The notes beneath the pieces were generated by a model, which worked only from the letters and a program-made list of their open reading frames with translations, was not told where the DNA came from and ran no database searches. Below, piece after piece: positions 38,364 through 47,038 of a DNA stretch of 64,000 nt. The number at the start of each line of letters is the position of its first letter. Position 1 is the first letter of the stretch. The stretch lies in contig JAKSIV010000002.1 of the NCBI GenBank assembly GCA_024398635.1, positions 1 through 64,000 of the forward strand, in the 5' to 3' direction. Source of the stretch: Bacteroidaceae bacterium. GTDB taxonomy: Bacteria; Bacteroidota; Bacteroidia; Bacteroidales; Bacteroidaceae. The translations under genes were made by a program, and so were the position numbers.

Positions 38364-39353
38364 ATGAAGATAGGAGAGATAGATTTTGGGGAGAGGCCGG
38401 TGTTTCTGGCTCCGATGGAGGATGTGACTGATCCGGCGTTCCGTCTGCTGTGCAAGCGGTTCGGGGCTGATATGGTCTATACGGAGTTCGTGTCGAGCGA
38501 TGCTCTGATACGCGAGGTGAACCGCACCATGCAGAAACTGACCATCAGTGATGAGGAGCGTCCTGTGGCTATTCAGATTTATGGCAAGGATACCGATGCT
38601 ATGGTGGGTGCGGCCAAGATGGTCGAGGCTGCCGGGCCCGATGTGCTGGACCTGAACTTTGGCTGCCCGGTCAAGAAAGTGGCAGGCAAGGGAGGTGGTG
38701 CAGGTATGCTCCAGAATATCCCCAAGATGCTGGAGATAACCCGTGCGGTGGTTGATGCGGTCAAGATTCCGGTTACGGTAAAGACCCGTCTGGGCTGGAA
38801 AGACGAGAGCAAGATTATCGTTGAACTGGCCGAGCAGTTGCAGGACTGCGGCATCAAGGCACTGACCATTCATGGCCGTACCCGTGCCCAGATGTATACC
38901 GGACAGGCCGACTGGACGCTCATAGGCAAGGTAAAGGAGAATCCCCGCATGAAGATCCCTATCATAGGAAACGGCGATATCACTACTCCTGAGCGTGCCA
39001 AAGAGTGTTTTGACCGATACGGAGTGGATGCCATAATGATTGGACGCGGCAGTTTTGGACGTCCTTGGATTTTTGAGGAGGTCAAGCATTACCTTACCAC
39101 GGGTGAGTTTTGGCAGGATCCCGGCTCCAAGTGGAAGATGGATGTGCTCAAGCAGGAGACTCTGGACAGCATTGCCCGCCTGGATGAGCGCCGTGGTATA
39201 GTGCATATTCGCCGTCATCTTGCCGCGAGTCCGCTGTTCAAGGGGCTGGAGGATTTCCGCCATACCCGTATTGAGATGCTCCGCGCCGAAACGGTGGATG
39301 AATTGTTCGCGATTATGGACCGCATTACAGAAAAATGGTTTGGAAATGAATAG
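38364..39353 (+). CDS. dus: tRNA-dihydrouridine synthase
   Basis: FMN enzyme that reduces uridine to dihydrouridine in tRNA D-loops; about 329 residues. The ATG at 38364 gives the standard Dus start KIGEIDFGERPVFLAPMEDVTDPAFR. The FMN-binding and catalytic region NFGCPVKKVAGKGGGAGML contains the active-site Cys near residue 100. LTIHGRTRAQMYTGQADW and GNGDI follow. The C-terminal helical domain includes HIRRHLAASPLFKGL. It is a DusB-like member. Its end overlaps the next gene by eight bases. Confidence 0.92.
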   Translation: MKIGEIDFGERPVFLAPMEDVTDPAFRLLCKRFGADMVYTEFVSSDALIREVNRTMQKLTISDEERPVAIQIYGKDTDAMVGAAKMVEAAGPDVLDLNFGCPVKKVAGKGGGAGMLQNIPKMLEITRAVVDAVKIPVTVKTRLGWKDESKIIVELAEQLQDCGIKALTIHGRTRAQMYTGQADWTLIGKVKENPRMKIPIIGNGDITTPERAKECFDRYGVDAIMIGRGSFGRPWIFEEVKHYLTTGEFWQDPGSKWKMDVLKQETLDSIARLDERRGIVHIRRHLAASPLFKGLEDFRHTRIEMLRAETVDELFAIMDRITEKWFGNE

Positions 39354-40584
39354 AGAGGATTTTGAGATTATGTCACCGGTGGGCTCTTGGGAGAGCCTGG
39401 CCGCAGCGTTTCAGGCCGGAGCCGGATCGATCTACTTCGGTGTGGAGAAACTGAACATGCGTTCGCGCAGTGCCAGCCATTTTACACTCGATGACCTGCG
39501 TGAGATTGCCAGCCAGTGCGATGTACACGGAGTCAAGAGTTACCTTACCCTGAACACCGTGATGTACGGCGAGGATATTCCGCTGGTGCATGAGATCGTG
39601 GATGCCGCATTGAAGGCGGGGATATCGGCCATAATCGCGTGCGATATCGCCGTGATGACCTACTGCAACAAGGTGGGTATGGAGGTACATCTTTCAACCC
39701 AACTCAATATAAGTAACATTGAGGCTCTCAAATTCTACGCCCAGTTTGCCGATGTCGTGGTGCTGGCGCGTGAACTCAACCTTGACCAGGTGACAGAGAT
39801 CCATAAGCAGATTCTGGAAAAGGATATACGCGGTCCTAAGGGTGAGCTGATTCGTATCGAGATGTTCTGCCATGGAGCACTTTGCATGGCCATAAGCGGT
39901 AAGTGCTACCTGAGTCTGAACGAGATGGGGGCCAGCGCCAACCGTGGTGCATGCATGCAACTGTGCCGCCGTGGATACATTGTGAAGGATCGTGAGACCG
40001 ATATAGAACTGGCCATAGAGAACCAGTACATTATGTCGCCGAAGGACCTCAAGACAATACGCTTTATGGACCGTATGATTGAGGCGGGCGTACAGGTGTT
40101 CAAGATTGAGGGCCGTGCCCGCGGACCTGAATACGTACGCACAGTGACCGAGTGTTACAGCGAGGCAATCCAAGCTGTTTTGGATGGCGATTTCACCGAT
40201 GAAAAGAAGGATAATTGGGATGAGCGTCTGGCTACGGTATTCAACCGCGGATTCTGGGACGGATACTATTTAGGTCAGCGTCTGGGTGAGTGGAACGATG
40301 TGTACGGATCACAGGCCACCGAGACCAAGGTCTATGTGGGCAAGTGTACCGACTGGTTCTCAAAGATCGAGGTTGCCGAGTTCAGCATCGAGGCCGCTCC
40401 CATCAGCGCCGGAGACAAACTGATGGTTACCGGCGCGACAACCGGCTGCATCACGTTCAACTTAGATGATCCGCGCGTGGACCTGAAGACGGTCGAGACA
40501 GTTCCGCAGGGAGTCCGGGTATCGTTCAAGACTCCGGAACGCGTGCGCCGCGGTGACAAACTATTCAAGATAATTCAAAAATAG
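39346..40584 (+). CDS. Peptidase U32 family protein, probable RNA hydroxylase TrhP/RlhA type
   Basis: About 412 residues. U32 proteins are annotated as peptidases, but characterised members (TrhP, RlhA, UbiU/V) carry an iron-sulfur cluster and hydroxylate RNA or ubiquinone precursors. The cluster cysteines are visible in FCHGALCMAISGKC and GACMQLCRRGY at about residues 168-210. The N-terminal domain begins FEIMSPVGSWESLAAAFQAGA. The start at 39346 is chosen because it overlaps the dus stop by eight bases, and sequence before it is dus in another frame. Coupling to a tRNA-modification gene supports a role in tRNA hydroxylation. Confidence 0.85.
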   Translation: MNREDFEIMSPVGSWESLAAAFQAGAGSIYFGVEKLNMRSRSASHFTLDDLREIASQCDVHGVKSYLTLNTVMYGEDIPLVHEIVDAALKAGISAIIACDIAVMTYCNKVGMEVHLSTQLNISNIEALKFYAQFADVVVLARELNLDQVTEIHKQILEKDIRGPKGELIRIEMFCHGALCMAISGKCYLSLNEMGASANRGACMQLCRRGYIVKDRETDIELAIENQYIMSPKDLKTIRFMDRMIEAGVQVFKIEGRARGPEYVRTVTECYSEAIQAVLDGDFTDEKKDNWDERLATVFNRGFWDGYYLGQRLGEWNDVYGSQATETKVYVGKCTDWFSKIEVAEFSIEAAPISAGDKLMVTGATTGCITFNLDDPRVDLKTVETVPQGVRVSFKTPERVRRGDKLFKIIQK

Positions 40585-40585
40585 T

Positions 40586-40618
40586 ACAAAAGGGGTCTGT
40601 CCCCAATTGTATCATTTT
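40586..40618 (+). repeat. GGGGTCTGTCCCC repeat after the U32 gene
   Basis: ACAAAAGGGGTCTGTCCCC followed by AATTGTATCATTTT. It matches the hairpin after GH95 over most of its length; two mismatches weaken the outer stem. It may act as a weak terminator before the GH51 gene. Confidence 0.65.
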
Positions 40619-40631
40619 ATCAAAAATAATT

Positions 40632-43169
40632 ATGAAAAAGTTACTGACCATTGCCTTGTCGCTGCTGGCTGTATCAGTCGGAGCGCAAAACGAGTATGAG
40701 ATTACAGTAGAGAGCAGGCAGCCCAGTGGCATCATTGACGAGATGCTGTACGGACAGCTGTTTGAGCACATCTATTTCAGCGCCAACAACGGTGTCTGGC
40801 AGGAGTTGATTTACGGCCGTTCGTTCGAGCCCGAGCAGTATCCCGGAATTCCGCCGCGTGACGGTTATTTTGACGGCTGGTTCATGGATGATGACATGAT
40901 CCTGCATTCACCCACCCGTTACGAGCAGCCTATCAACATCACTACCATCGAGTCCGATGACTACGAGATTACTATGGATTTGAACTGGCGTTCATACAAA
41001 CTGGCACGCCGTTCGTGGAGCGGCGGACTGATGGATATACGTTTTGCATTCGGTCAAAAGGCCGATGGAAGCGCCTATTTTGCACGCATACACGACCCGT
41101 ATTATGAGGGACGCACATTCACACCCGCACAGACCGAGTCACAGATAGCCGCAGCCAATGAGGCCAATGCCCGTGCCGCATTGCAGCAGCAGAGTTCCAC
41201 CGCCGATTTCTCAATCTGCGCAATGGAGGTTCGTGAATCGCAGGGATTCGGAGGCCGTCCGGGCAGACGGATGAATATGCTTACTGCGTTGGCATCGGCT
41301 CCCGCAACAAAGGATCAGGTTAACGAGAATCAGGATTGGCACAAATTGCGCATAAGCCGCAAGGGTGCCGATGTTACCATGTATTTTGACGACAAGGAGG
41401 TTGTAAGGTACAGCGGTCTTGAACTGACCGGTAAGAACGACCTTGTTTTCTGGGTGAACTATACTGAGGCAACCTATCGTAATATCCTGGTTAAGACAGG
41501 TGAACAGACCGTTTTCAGCGGTACTCCCAAGGATGTGCAGATTCCGGAGGTGGCTCCTGAGTGGACTCCCGTTTGGACTACAGGTAAGGGCAAGTACCGT
41601 CTTGTAAAGGACGATGCCGTGAACATGCGCTACTCACAGGAGATTACGGCTGTAAAAACCGAATCCGGCATTTTGCAGGGACCGCAGAATATTATTGATG
41701 GTGAAAAATATGTTGGCTCCATATATGCTAAGGGCAAGGGTGAACTGATTGTGGGACTCCGTAGCAAAAACGGCGAGTTTGTAGCCCGCCAGTCACTTGG
41801 CAAGATAAAAAGCAAGGAGTGGAAGAAATATGAATTTACCCTGGAACCGCAGGTGAGTTGCGATGGTGACTTTGCAATAATGGTAAAGGGTGGAACGGTA
41901 CAGGTGGATATGGTTACGATGTCTACCAAGACCGGTAAGGATCTGGGCGGTTTCCGTCCCGATATCCTGCAGGCTGTTAAGGAGCTGCATCCCACCTGCC
42001 TGCGCTGGCCGGGCGGCGGATATGTCGCTCAGTATGACTGGCAGTGGGGCATCGGCCCGCAGGAGAACCGTGAGCGCTGGGCACACTGGATGTGGATGGA
42101 CTATGACCAGAACTGCTTTGGTACCGATGAGTTCATAAAGTTCTGCCGTGAGGTGAACTCGGAGCCCGTGATTGTTGTAAGCGTCAAGTTTGAGCGTCCG
42201 GCCGATGAATATGACCAGATTCTGCAGGATGCCCTGCACTGGCTGCGTTACTGCAATGCTCCCGCAACCGACGAGTGGGGCGCAAAGCGTGCCGCCAACG
42301 GACACCCCGAGCCCTACAACGTAAAATATTGGGAGATTGACAATGAGATGTGGGAGATGGGTATTGAGCGTTATGAGAAGTGCGTTCGTGATTTCAGCAC
42401 CGAGATGCGCAAGATTGACCCGTCTATCAAGATAATCGCCTGCGGCGGATTCGGCGAGGACGAGCAGTTCATCAAACGCAGCGGCCAGTACTTTGACTAC
42501 CTGAGCCTGCACCATTACGAGCAGCAGGGTGGTTATGCCACAGGTCCCGCACGTCTGGGTCAGCAGTATGACCGCTATGCCAAGATGATTGCCGAGGGTC
42601 CCAATCCCAATATCAAACTCTTTATCTCAGAGTGGAACCTGAACAGCATTGACTGGCGTACAGGCCTCTTTGCCGGCGGGTTCCTGAATATGTGCGAGGC
42701 CCGTGACGTGGTTGCCATGGGTGCAGCCGCCCTGTTCATACGCCGTACAGATGCTCCTGACTGGAACAACGCATTCATCAACTTTGACTATAAGGACCTG
42801 TTCAAGGCTCCCAACTGTCAGGTGACCGAACTCTGGTACAACCATTTCAGCAAGTACCGTCTGGCATACAGCGGTGAAACCGGCAATGTAAGCGTAAGCA
42901 CAACCATGTCTGAGAACGGAGCCGATGTGATAGTCAAGGTAGTGAATCCAACCGATGAACCCGCTGCCCTGCGTATCAAAGGCGACTGGGACGGCGTATC
43001 ATCGACAGAGTTTGAGTATTACGCTCCCGGCTCGCTCACCGTAGCCAACAGCATGGAGAACAAGAACGCCGTAGCTCTTCAGAAAGCTGCCGGAAAACTC
43101 GATGGAAACGACGTAATTCTATCCGTTCCCGCACTCTCGGCAGGAGTTCTGACCATAACCAAGAAATAA
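40632..43169 (+). CDS. GH51 alpha-L-arabinofuranosidase, exported
   Basis: An 845-residue family 51 retaining arabinofuranosidase with a signal peptide (ends VGAQ). The family start appears at GIIDEMLYGQLFEHIYFSANN. An inserted or appended beta-sandwich (about residues 95-250, KLRISRKGADVTMYFDDKEV) looks like a laminin-G type domain. A second CBM-like stretch runs to about 440. The acid/base Glu lies in WEIDNEMWEMG (about residue 570) and the nucleophile Glu in FISEWNLN (about residue 665). The C-terminal beta domain completes it. It would remove arabinose from arabinoxylan or arabinan. Confidence 0.92.
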   Translation: MKKLLTIALSLLAVSVGAQNEYEITVESRQPSGIIDEMLYGQLFEHIYFSANNGVWQELIYGRSFEPEQYPGIPPRDGYFDGWFMDDDMILHSPTRYEQPINITTIESDDYEITMDLNWRSYKLARRSWSGGLMDIRFAFGQKADGSAYFARIHDPYYEGRTFTPAQTESQIAAANEANARAALQQQSSTADFSICAMEVRESQGFGGRPGRRMNMLTALASAPATKDQVNENQDWHKLRISRKGADVTMYFDDKEVVRYSGLELTGKNDLVFWVNYTEATYRNILVKTGEQTVFSGTPKDVQIPEVAPEWTPVWTTGKGKYRLVKDDAVNMRYSQEITAVKTESGILQGPQNIIDGEKYVGSIYAKGKGELIVGLRSKNGEFVARQSLGKIKSKEWKKYEFTLEPQVSCDGDFAIMVKGGTVQVDMVTMSTKTGKDLGGFRPDILQAVKELHPTCLRWPGGGYVAQYDWQWGIGPQENRERWAHWMWMDYDQNCFGTDEFIKFCREVNSEPVIVVSVKFERPADEYDQILQDALHWLRYCNAPATDEWGAKRAANGHPEPYNVKYWEIDNEMWEMGIERYEKCVRDFSTEMRKIDPSIKIIACGGFGEDEQFIKRSGQYFDYLSLHHYEQQGGYATGPARLGQQYDRYAKMIAEGPNPNIKLFISEWNLNSIDWRTGLFAGGFLNMCEARDVVAMGAAALFIRRTDAPDWNNAFINFDYKDLFKAPNCQVTELWYNHFSKYRLAYSGETGNVSVSTTMSENGADVIVKVVNPTDEPAALRIKGDWDGVSSTEFEYYAPGSLTVANSMENKNAVALQKAAGKLDGNDVILSVPALSAGVLTITKK

Positions 43170-43173
43170 TCGT

Positions 43174-43181
43174 TACATTTG
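43174..43181 (+). promoter_or_regulatory. -7 box before the esterase-galE operon
   Basis: TACATTTG fits TAnnTTTG, five bases after the GH51 stop and 28 bases before the next ATG. It suggests that the five-gene run 43209-47985 has its own start. No good -33 box. Confidence 0.5.
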
Positions 43182-43208
43182 TAATTCGGACTATAAAAAC
43201 TTAGAGAT

Positions 43209-44105
43209 ATGAAGAGAATCTTTTTGATGCTGCTGGGCGCAGCGTTTGTATTGAGCGTAAGTGCTCAGGGTAAAGAGACATATACAAAGAACCGTACCGT
43301 TGAGGATGGCGGCACAGGTCCTTACAAGGCAATCATGGTTGAGGAGCCTACTCTTGAGGCACATACCATTTTCCGTCCGGAAGATCTGAGCAAGTTCGGA
43401 AAGAAGAACCCTCTGCCTATCCTGGTTTGGGGTAACGGAGCCTGCACCAACTCACCCTGGGAGCATCAGAATTTCCTGAGCGAGATAGCATCGCACGGAT
43501 TTCTGGTAGTTGCCATAGGTTACTGGCCTGCCGAAGGTGAGCGCTACCGCGGAGCACAGTCCAAGACTGAACAGCAGATTGAAGGACTTGACTGGGCAAT
43601 CGCTCAGAATGCCGATAAGAACAGCCCTTATTACAATAAGCTGGACGTTAAGAATATCGCTGCAGCAGGTATGTCATGCGGCGGTCTGCAGACTCTGGTC
43701 AATGCAGCTGACGAGCGTCTCAAGTGCATCATGATCTGCAACAGCGGATCGTTCATCGACCCGTCAGGCGCTGTTCCGGGTATGCCGATGCCTGAGAAGG
43801 AGGACCTCAAGAAGATTCATACTCCGGTAATGTATCTGCTGGGAGGCCCCACCGATATAGCATATGAGAACGGAATGGATGATTTCAAGCGTATTGACCA
43901 TGTTCCGGCTGTTGCAGTGAACTATCCCGTAGGTCACGGCGGTACATACGGCCAGCCTCACGGAGGTGAGTTCTCCATTGCAGCTCTGGCTTGGCTTAAG
44001 TGGCAGCTCAAGGGCGATAAGGAGGCAGCAGCTATGCTTAAGGGCAGTCCCTGCGGTTTGGAATCACGTCCCGACTGGACTGTTGAGAAGAAAAAGATCG
44101 ATTGA
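43209..44105 (+). CDS. Exported alpha/beta-hydrolase, probable esterase
   Basis: A 298-residue alpha/beta-hydrolase with signal peptide (ends VSAQG). It resembles the chlorophyllase/PET-hydrolase-like group: PILVWGNGACTNSPW carries the oxyanion region, GMSCGG the nucleophile Ser, LLGGPTD the likely acid Asp, and VGHGGTYG the catalytic His. It probably removes ester groups (acetyl, feruloyl or similar) from plant polysaccharides, judging by the GH51 neighbour, but the substrate is not shown by sequence. Its TGA overlaps the galE ATG by one base, linking a secreted enzyme to cytoplasmic sugar-nucleotide genes. Confidence 0.75.
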   Translation: MKRIFLMLLGAAFVLSVSAQGKETYTKNRTVEDGGTGPYKAIMVEEPTLEAHTIFRPEDLSKFGKKNPLPILVWGNGACTNSPWEHQNFLSEIASHGFLVVAIGYWPAEGERYRGAQSKTEQQIEGLDWAIAQNADKNSPYYNKLDVKNIAAAGMSCGGLQTLVNAADERLKCIMICNSGSFIDPSGAVPGMPMPEKEDLKKIHTPVMYLLGGPTDIAYENGMDDFKRIDHVPAVAVNYPVGHGGTYGQPHGGEFSIAALAWLKWQLKGDKEAAAMLKGSPCGLESRPDWTVEKKKID

Positions 44106-45118
44106 TGAATATACTTGTGACAGGCGGTGCGGGCTTCATAGGCTCACACACCATTATTGAACTTTATAAGGCGGGACATACCGCCGTAGTAGTAGACAAT
44201 CTGAGTAACTCCAACCCGGAGAGCCTGAGGCGTGTCTCAAAGATTCTGGGTGGAGTGGAGATTCCGTTCCATAAGGTCGATATACGCGACCGTAAGGGGC
44301 TGGACAAGGTGCTGGAGCAGTACAAATTTGATGCCTGCATTCACTTTGCCGGACTCAAGGCCGTGGGCGAATCGGTCTCAATGCCTATCGAGTATTATGA
44401 GAACAACATAAGCGGAACTCTTGTGCTGGTACAGGCAATGCGTGAGCATGGTGTAAAGAATATCATTTTCTCATCAAGTGCCACCGTATACGGCAACCCC
44501 GAGATAATCCCCATCACCGAGGAGTGCCCCAAGGGAGTCTGCACCAATCCTTACGGCTGGACCAAGAGTATGCTTGAGCAGGTGCTGACCGATATGCAGT
44601 ACGCCGACAAGGAGTGGAATGTGGTACTGCTGCGTTACTTCAATCCCATAGGTGCGCATCCAAGTGGTCTTATAGGCGAGAACCCCAACGGCATACCCAA
44701 TAACCTGATGCCTTACGTGACTCAGGTAGCAGTTGGAAAACGCGATGAATTGGGCGTTTTCGGCAATGATTACGATACTCCCGACGGTACGGGCGTACGC
44801 GACTACATCCATGTGGTGGATCTGGCCCGCGGTCATGTGTGCGCACTCAAGGCAATAGAGCGCAAGTGCGGTCTGGGACTCTACAATCTGGGTACCGGTC
44901 ACGGCTATTCCGTGCTGGATGTTGTCAAGGCATTTGAGAGAGTGAACGGAGTGAAGGTTCCATACAGCATCAAACCCCGTCGTCCGGGTGATATCGCCAC
45001 CTGCTACAGCGACCCGTCAAAGGCGGAGCGTGAGTTGGGCTGGAAGGCTGAGTTCGGACTTGATGAGATGGTTTGTGACAGCTGGAACTGGCAGAAGAAG
45101 AACCCTGACGGGTTTTGA
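44105..45118 (+). CDS. galE: UDP-glucose 4-epimerase family protein
   Basis: NAD-dependent short-chain dehydrogenase-type epimerase of 337 residues. The Rossmann motif GGAGFIGS is at about residues 7-14, the Ser/Thr region at SSSATVYGNP, and the catalytic Tyr-x-x-x-Lys at YGWTK. RYFNPIGAHPSG and VRDYIHVVDLARGH are typical of GalE. It normally interconverts UDP-glucose and UDP-galactose. In this operon, with a galacturonokinase-like kinase, UDP-uronic acids are also possible substrates. The ATG at 44105 overlaps the esterase stop. Confidence 0.9.
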   Translation: MNILVTGGAGFIGSHTIIELYKAGHTAVVVDNLSNSNPESLRRVSKILGGVEIPFHKVDIRDRKGLDKVLEQYKFDACIHFAGLKAVGESVSMPIEYYENNISGTLVLVQAMREHGVKNIIFSSSATVYGNPEIIPITEECPKGVCTNPYGWTKSMLEQVLTDMQYADKEWNVVLLRYFNPIGAHPSGLIGENPNGIPNNLMPYVTQVAVGKRDELGVFGNDYDTPDGTGVRDYIHVVDLARGHVCALKAIERKCGLGLYNLGTGHGYSVLDVVKAFERVNGVKVPYSIKPRRPGDIATCYSDPSKAERELGWKAEFGLDEMVCDSWNWQKKNPDGF

Positions 45119-45131
45119 AAATTGAGAATTG
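45114..45131 (+). repeat. ATTGAGA heptad repeat at the galE-kinase junction
   Basis: Two adjacent heptad-like units (ATTGAGA, then ATTGATG) bridge the galE stop and the kinase start. Same motif as at 701 and 48605. Confidence 0.45.
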
Positions 45132-46304
45132 ATGAAGTGTGAGGATATTTTCCGTGAGACTTATAAGAAGGACCCTGAGGATGTGGCATTCTGCCCGTAC
45201 AGGATTTGTCCTATAGGCGCTCATGTGGACCATCAGCTGGGACGCATTACCGGTCTGGCAATAGACCGCGGCATCTACTTTGCATACAGTCCCAAACAGA
45301 ACGGCGTGATTGAACTGCAGTCACTTCAGTTTGACAAGCGTGCCCAGTTCCATATCCGTGAGATAGCCGATGTCAAGCAGAACGACTGGGCCGATTATCT
45401 GCGCGGCGTGACCATCGCGCTTGCTCAGCGTTATACCCTTTCCACCGGACTTTGCGGTGTGATTGAAGGTACGTTGCCAATAGGAGGTCTGTCATCATCG
45501 GCCGCCGTCTGTCTGGTGTTCCTGTCGGCTCTCTGTAAGGTCAATCATATTACTCTTACTCCGCTTGAGATGATAATGATCGCCATGTCATCTGAGAACA
45601 ACTACGTAGGAGTAAACAGCGGCAAGCTGGACCAGAGCTGCGAGATGTATTCCAGGAAGGACCATTTGCTCTATCTGGATACCAAAGACGATACATATGA
45701 ACTGATTCCCACAAAACCCACGATGAAACCGTATGAAATCGCGATTTTCTTTAGCGGAGTGGAGCGCACCCTGGCCGGTAGCAAGTTCAATATGAGAGTG
45801 GATGAGTGCCGTAGTGCCGCTTATGCCCTGCTGGCTTATGCAGGCATGGAATACGGTAAGTTTGGCGAGACCTATTTCCGCATGGTTCCGCGTGACGTAT
45901 ACGATACATATAAGGACCGTCTGCCCGACAATTGGCGCAAACGTGCCGAGCACTGGTATACAGAGCAGGAGAGAGTTGTTGCCGGAGCCGAGGCCTGGCG
46001 CAAGGGTGACATTGAGGAGTATGGCCGTCTGAGTTTCCAGTCGGGCAACTCATCAATCTACAACTGGGAGACCGGTTCGCCCGAGCTCAAGACCTTGTAC
46101 GACATCATGACCCATACCGACGGTATCTACGGCGGCCGTTTCAGCGGTGCCGGATTCAAGGGATGCTGTATGGCTCTGATTGATCCGTCATATAGGGAGA
46201 GCATTATCGAAAAAGTTTCGAAAGAGTACCTCAAGTCATTCCCCGCTCTTGCGGGCAAATACATGGCTACCATCTGTCATTCGGCCGACGGACTAAAACT
46301 ATGA
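45132..46304 (+). CDS. GHMP kinase resembling plant galacturonokinase
   Basis: About 390 residues, GHMP superfamily sugar 1-kinase. Bacterial galactokinases carry the form GRVNLIGEHTDY at the substrate site; here it is PYRICPIGAHVDHQ, which I recall as the form in plant galacturonokinase (PYRICPLGAHIDHQ). The ATP loop GGLSSSAAV is intact, and the C-terminal KRAEHW ... FSGAGFKGCCMAL also matches the plant enzyme better than GalK. The likely product is a sugar 1-phosphate, galacturonate 1-phosphate or galactose 1-phosphate. It lies between galE and a nucleotidyltransferase that starts four bases before its end. Annotation pipelines would probably call it galactokinase. Confidence 0.8.
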   Translation: MKCEDIFRETYKKDPEDVAFCPYRICPIGAHVDHQLGRITGLAIDRGIYFAYSPKQNGVIELQSLQFDKRAQFHIREIADVKQNDWADYLRGVTIALAQRYTLSTGLCGVIEGTLPIGGLSSSAAVCLVFLSALCKVNHITLTPLEMIMIAMSSENNYVGVNSGKLDQSCEMYSRKDHLLYLDTKDDTYELIPTKPTMKPYEIAIFFSGVERTLAGSKFNMRVDECRSAAYALLAYAGMEYGKFGETYFRMVPRDVYDTYKDRLPDNWRKRAEHWYTEQERVVAGAEAWRKGDIEEYGRLSFQSGNSSIYNWETGSPELKTLYDIMTHTDGIYGGRFSGAGFKGCCMALIDPSYRESIIEKVSKEYLKSFPALAGKYMATICHSADGLKL

Positions 46305-47038
46305 AGTGCCTGATACTTGCAGCGGGTTATGCAACCAGGTTGTATCCGCTTACCGAGAACTTCCCCAAACCGTTGCTTAAGGTTGGTGACAAGACCATCC
46401 TGGACTGGCTCATAGATGATATCGAGGGTGCCGGATTGGTCGATGAATACGTAGTAATTTCAAATCATAAGTTTGCGCATCACTTTACGGAGTGGGCTGC
46501 GGGCAAGAGCGTTAAGATTACCGTCGTGGATGACGGTACCAGTACGAACGAGACCCGTCTGGGTGCGGTCCGCGACATCCAGTTTGCCATTGACAAGTTG
46601 GGATTGGACGATGATATGCTGGTGATAGCCGGAGACAACGTGCTGGACTTCAGCCTGCAGAAGTTTGTGCTTTATGCCCATTCAAAGCAGACATCGTGCA
46701 TTATGCGTTACTTTGAGCCGGACATGAAACGTCTGGTAAAGTGCGGTATAGTTGAGGTTGCACCCGATGACCGTATTCTGGGTATGGAGGAGAAACCCGC
46801 TCAGCCCAAGTCCAACTGGTGCTGCCCGCCTTTCTATTTCTATACCAAGGCCGATGCCCGACTGGTGCCGGCAGGTATTGCCGCCGGTTGCGGAACCGAT
46901 GCCCCCGGCAGTTATATAGCCTGGCTTTGCACCCAGACTCCTGTCTATGCGATGGAGATGCCCGGCTGCCGTTACGACATAGGCAACCTGGAATCTTACC
47001 ATAAGGTTTGCGCCGAATATAAAGGCATTACAAAATGA
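46301..47038 (+). CDS. Sugar-phosphate nucleotidyltransferase
   Basis: A 245-residue RmlA-like nucleotidyltransferase. The signature reads ILAAGYATRLYPLTENFPKP, a variant (GYATRL) of the usual GGxGTRL. VIAGDNVLDF holds the metal-binding Asp, and VEVAPDDRILGMEEKP follows. It should couple a sugar 1-phosphate to a nucleoside triphosphate. It is translationally coupled to the kinase upstream and the GSCFA gene downstream (ATGA overlaps on both sides). Together with kinase and GalE it could replace the uridylyltransferase step of the Leloir pathway, or activate galacturonate. Nucleotide preference is unknown. Confidence 0.85.
   Translation: MKCLILAAGYATRLYPLTENFPKPLLKVGDKTILDWLIDDIEGAGLVDEYVVISNHKFAHHFTEWAAGKSVKITVVDDGTSTNETRLGAVRDIQFAIDKLGLDDDMLVIAGDNVLDFSLQKFVLYAHSKQTSCIMRYFEPDMKRLVKCGIVEVAPDDRILGMEEKPAQPKSNWCCPPFYFYTKADARLVPAGIAAGCGTDAPGSYIAWLCTQTPVYAMEMPGCRYDIGNLESYHKVCAEYKGITK

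Noticed and set aside
38352-39263. 303-codon ORF antisense to dus
   Set aside because: The plus strand encodes an unmistakable tRNA-dihydrouridine synthase; the antisense frame has no motif or signal sequence.
39220-39345. Upstream extension of the U32 gene into dus
   Set aside because: The extra 42 residues are dus coding sequence in another frame; U32 homology starts at the ATG at 39346.
45132-46304. Plain galactokinase (galK) call
   Set aside because: The substrate-site motif differs from bacterial GalK and matches the galacturonokinase form, so the symbol galK was withheld.
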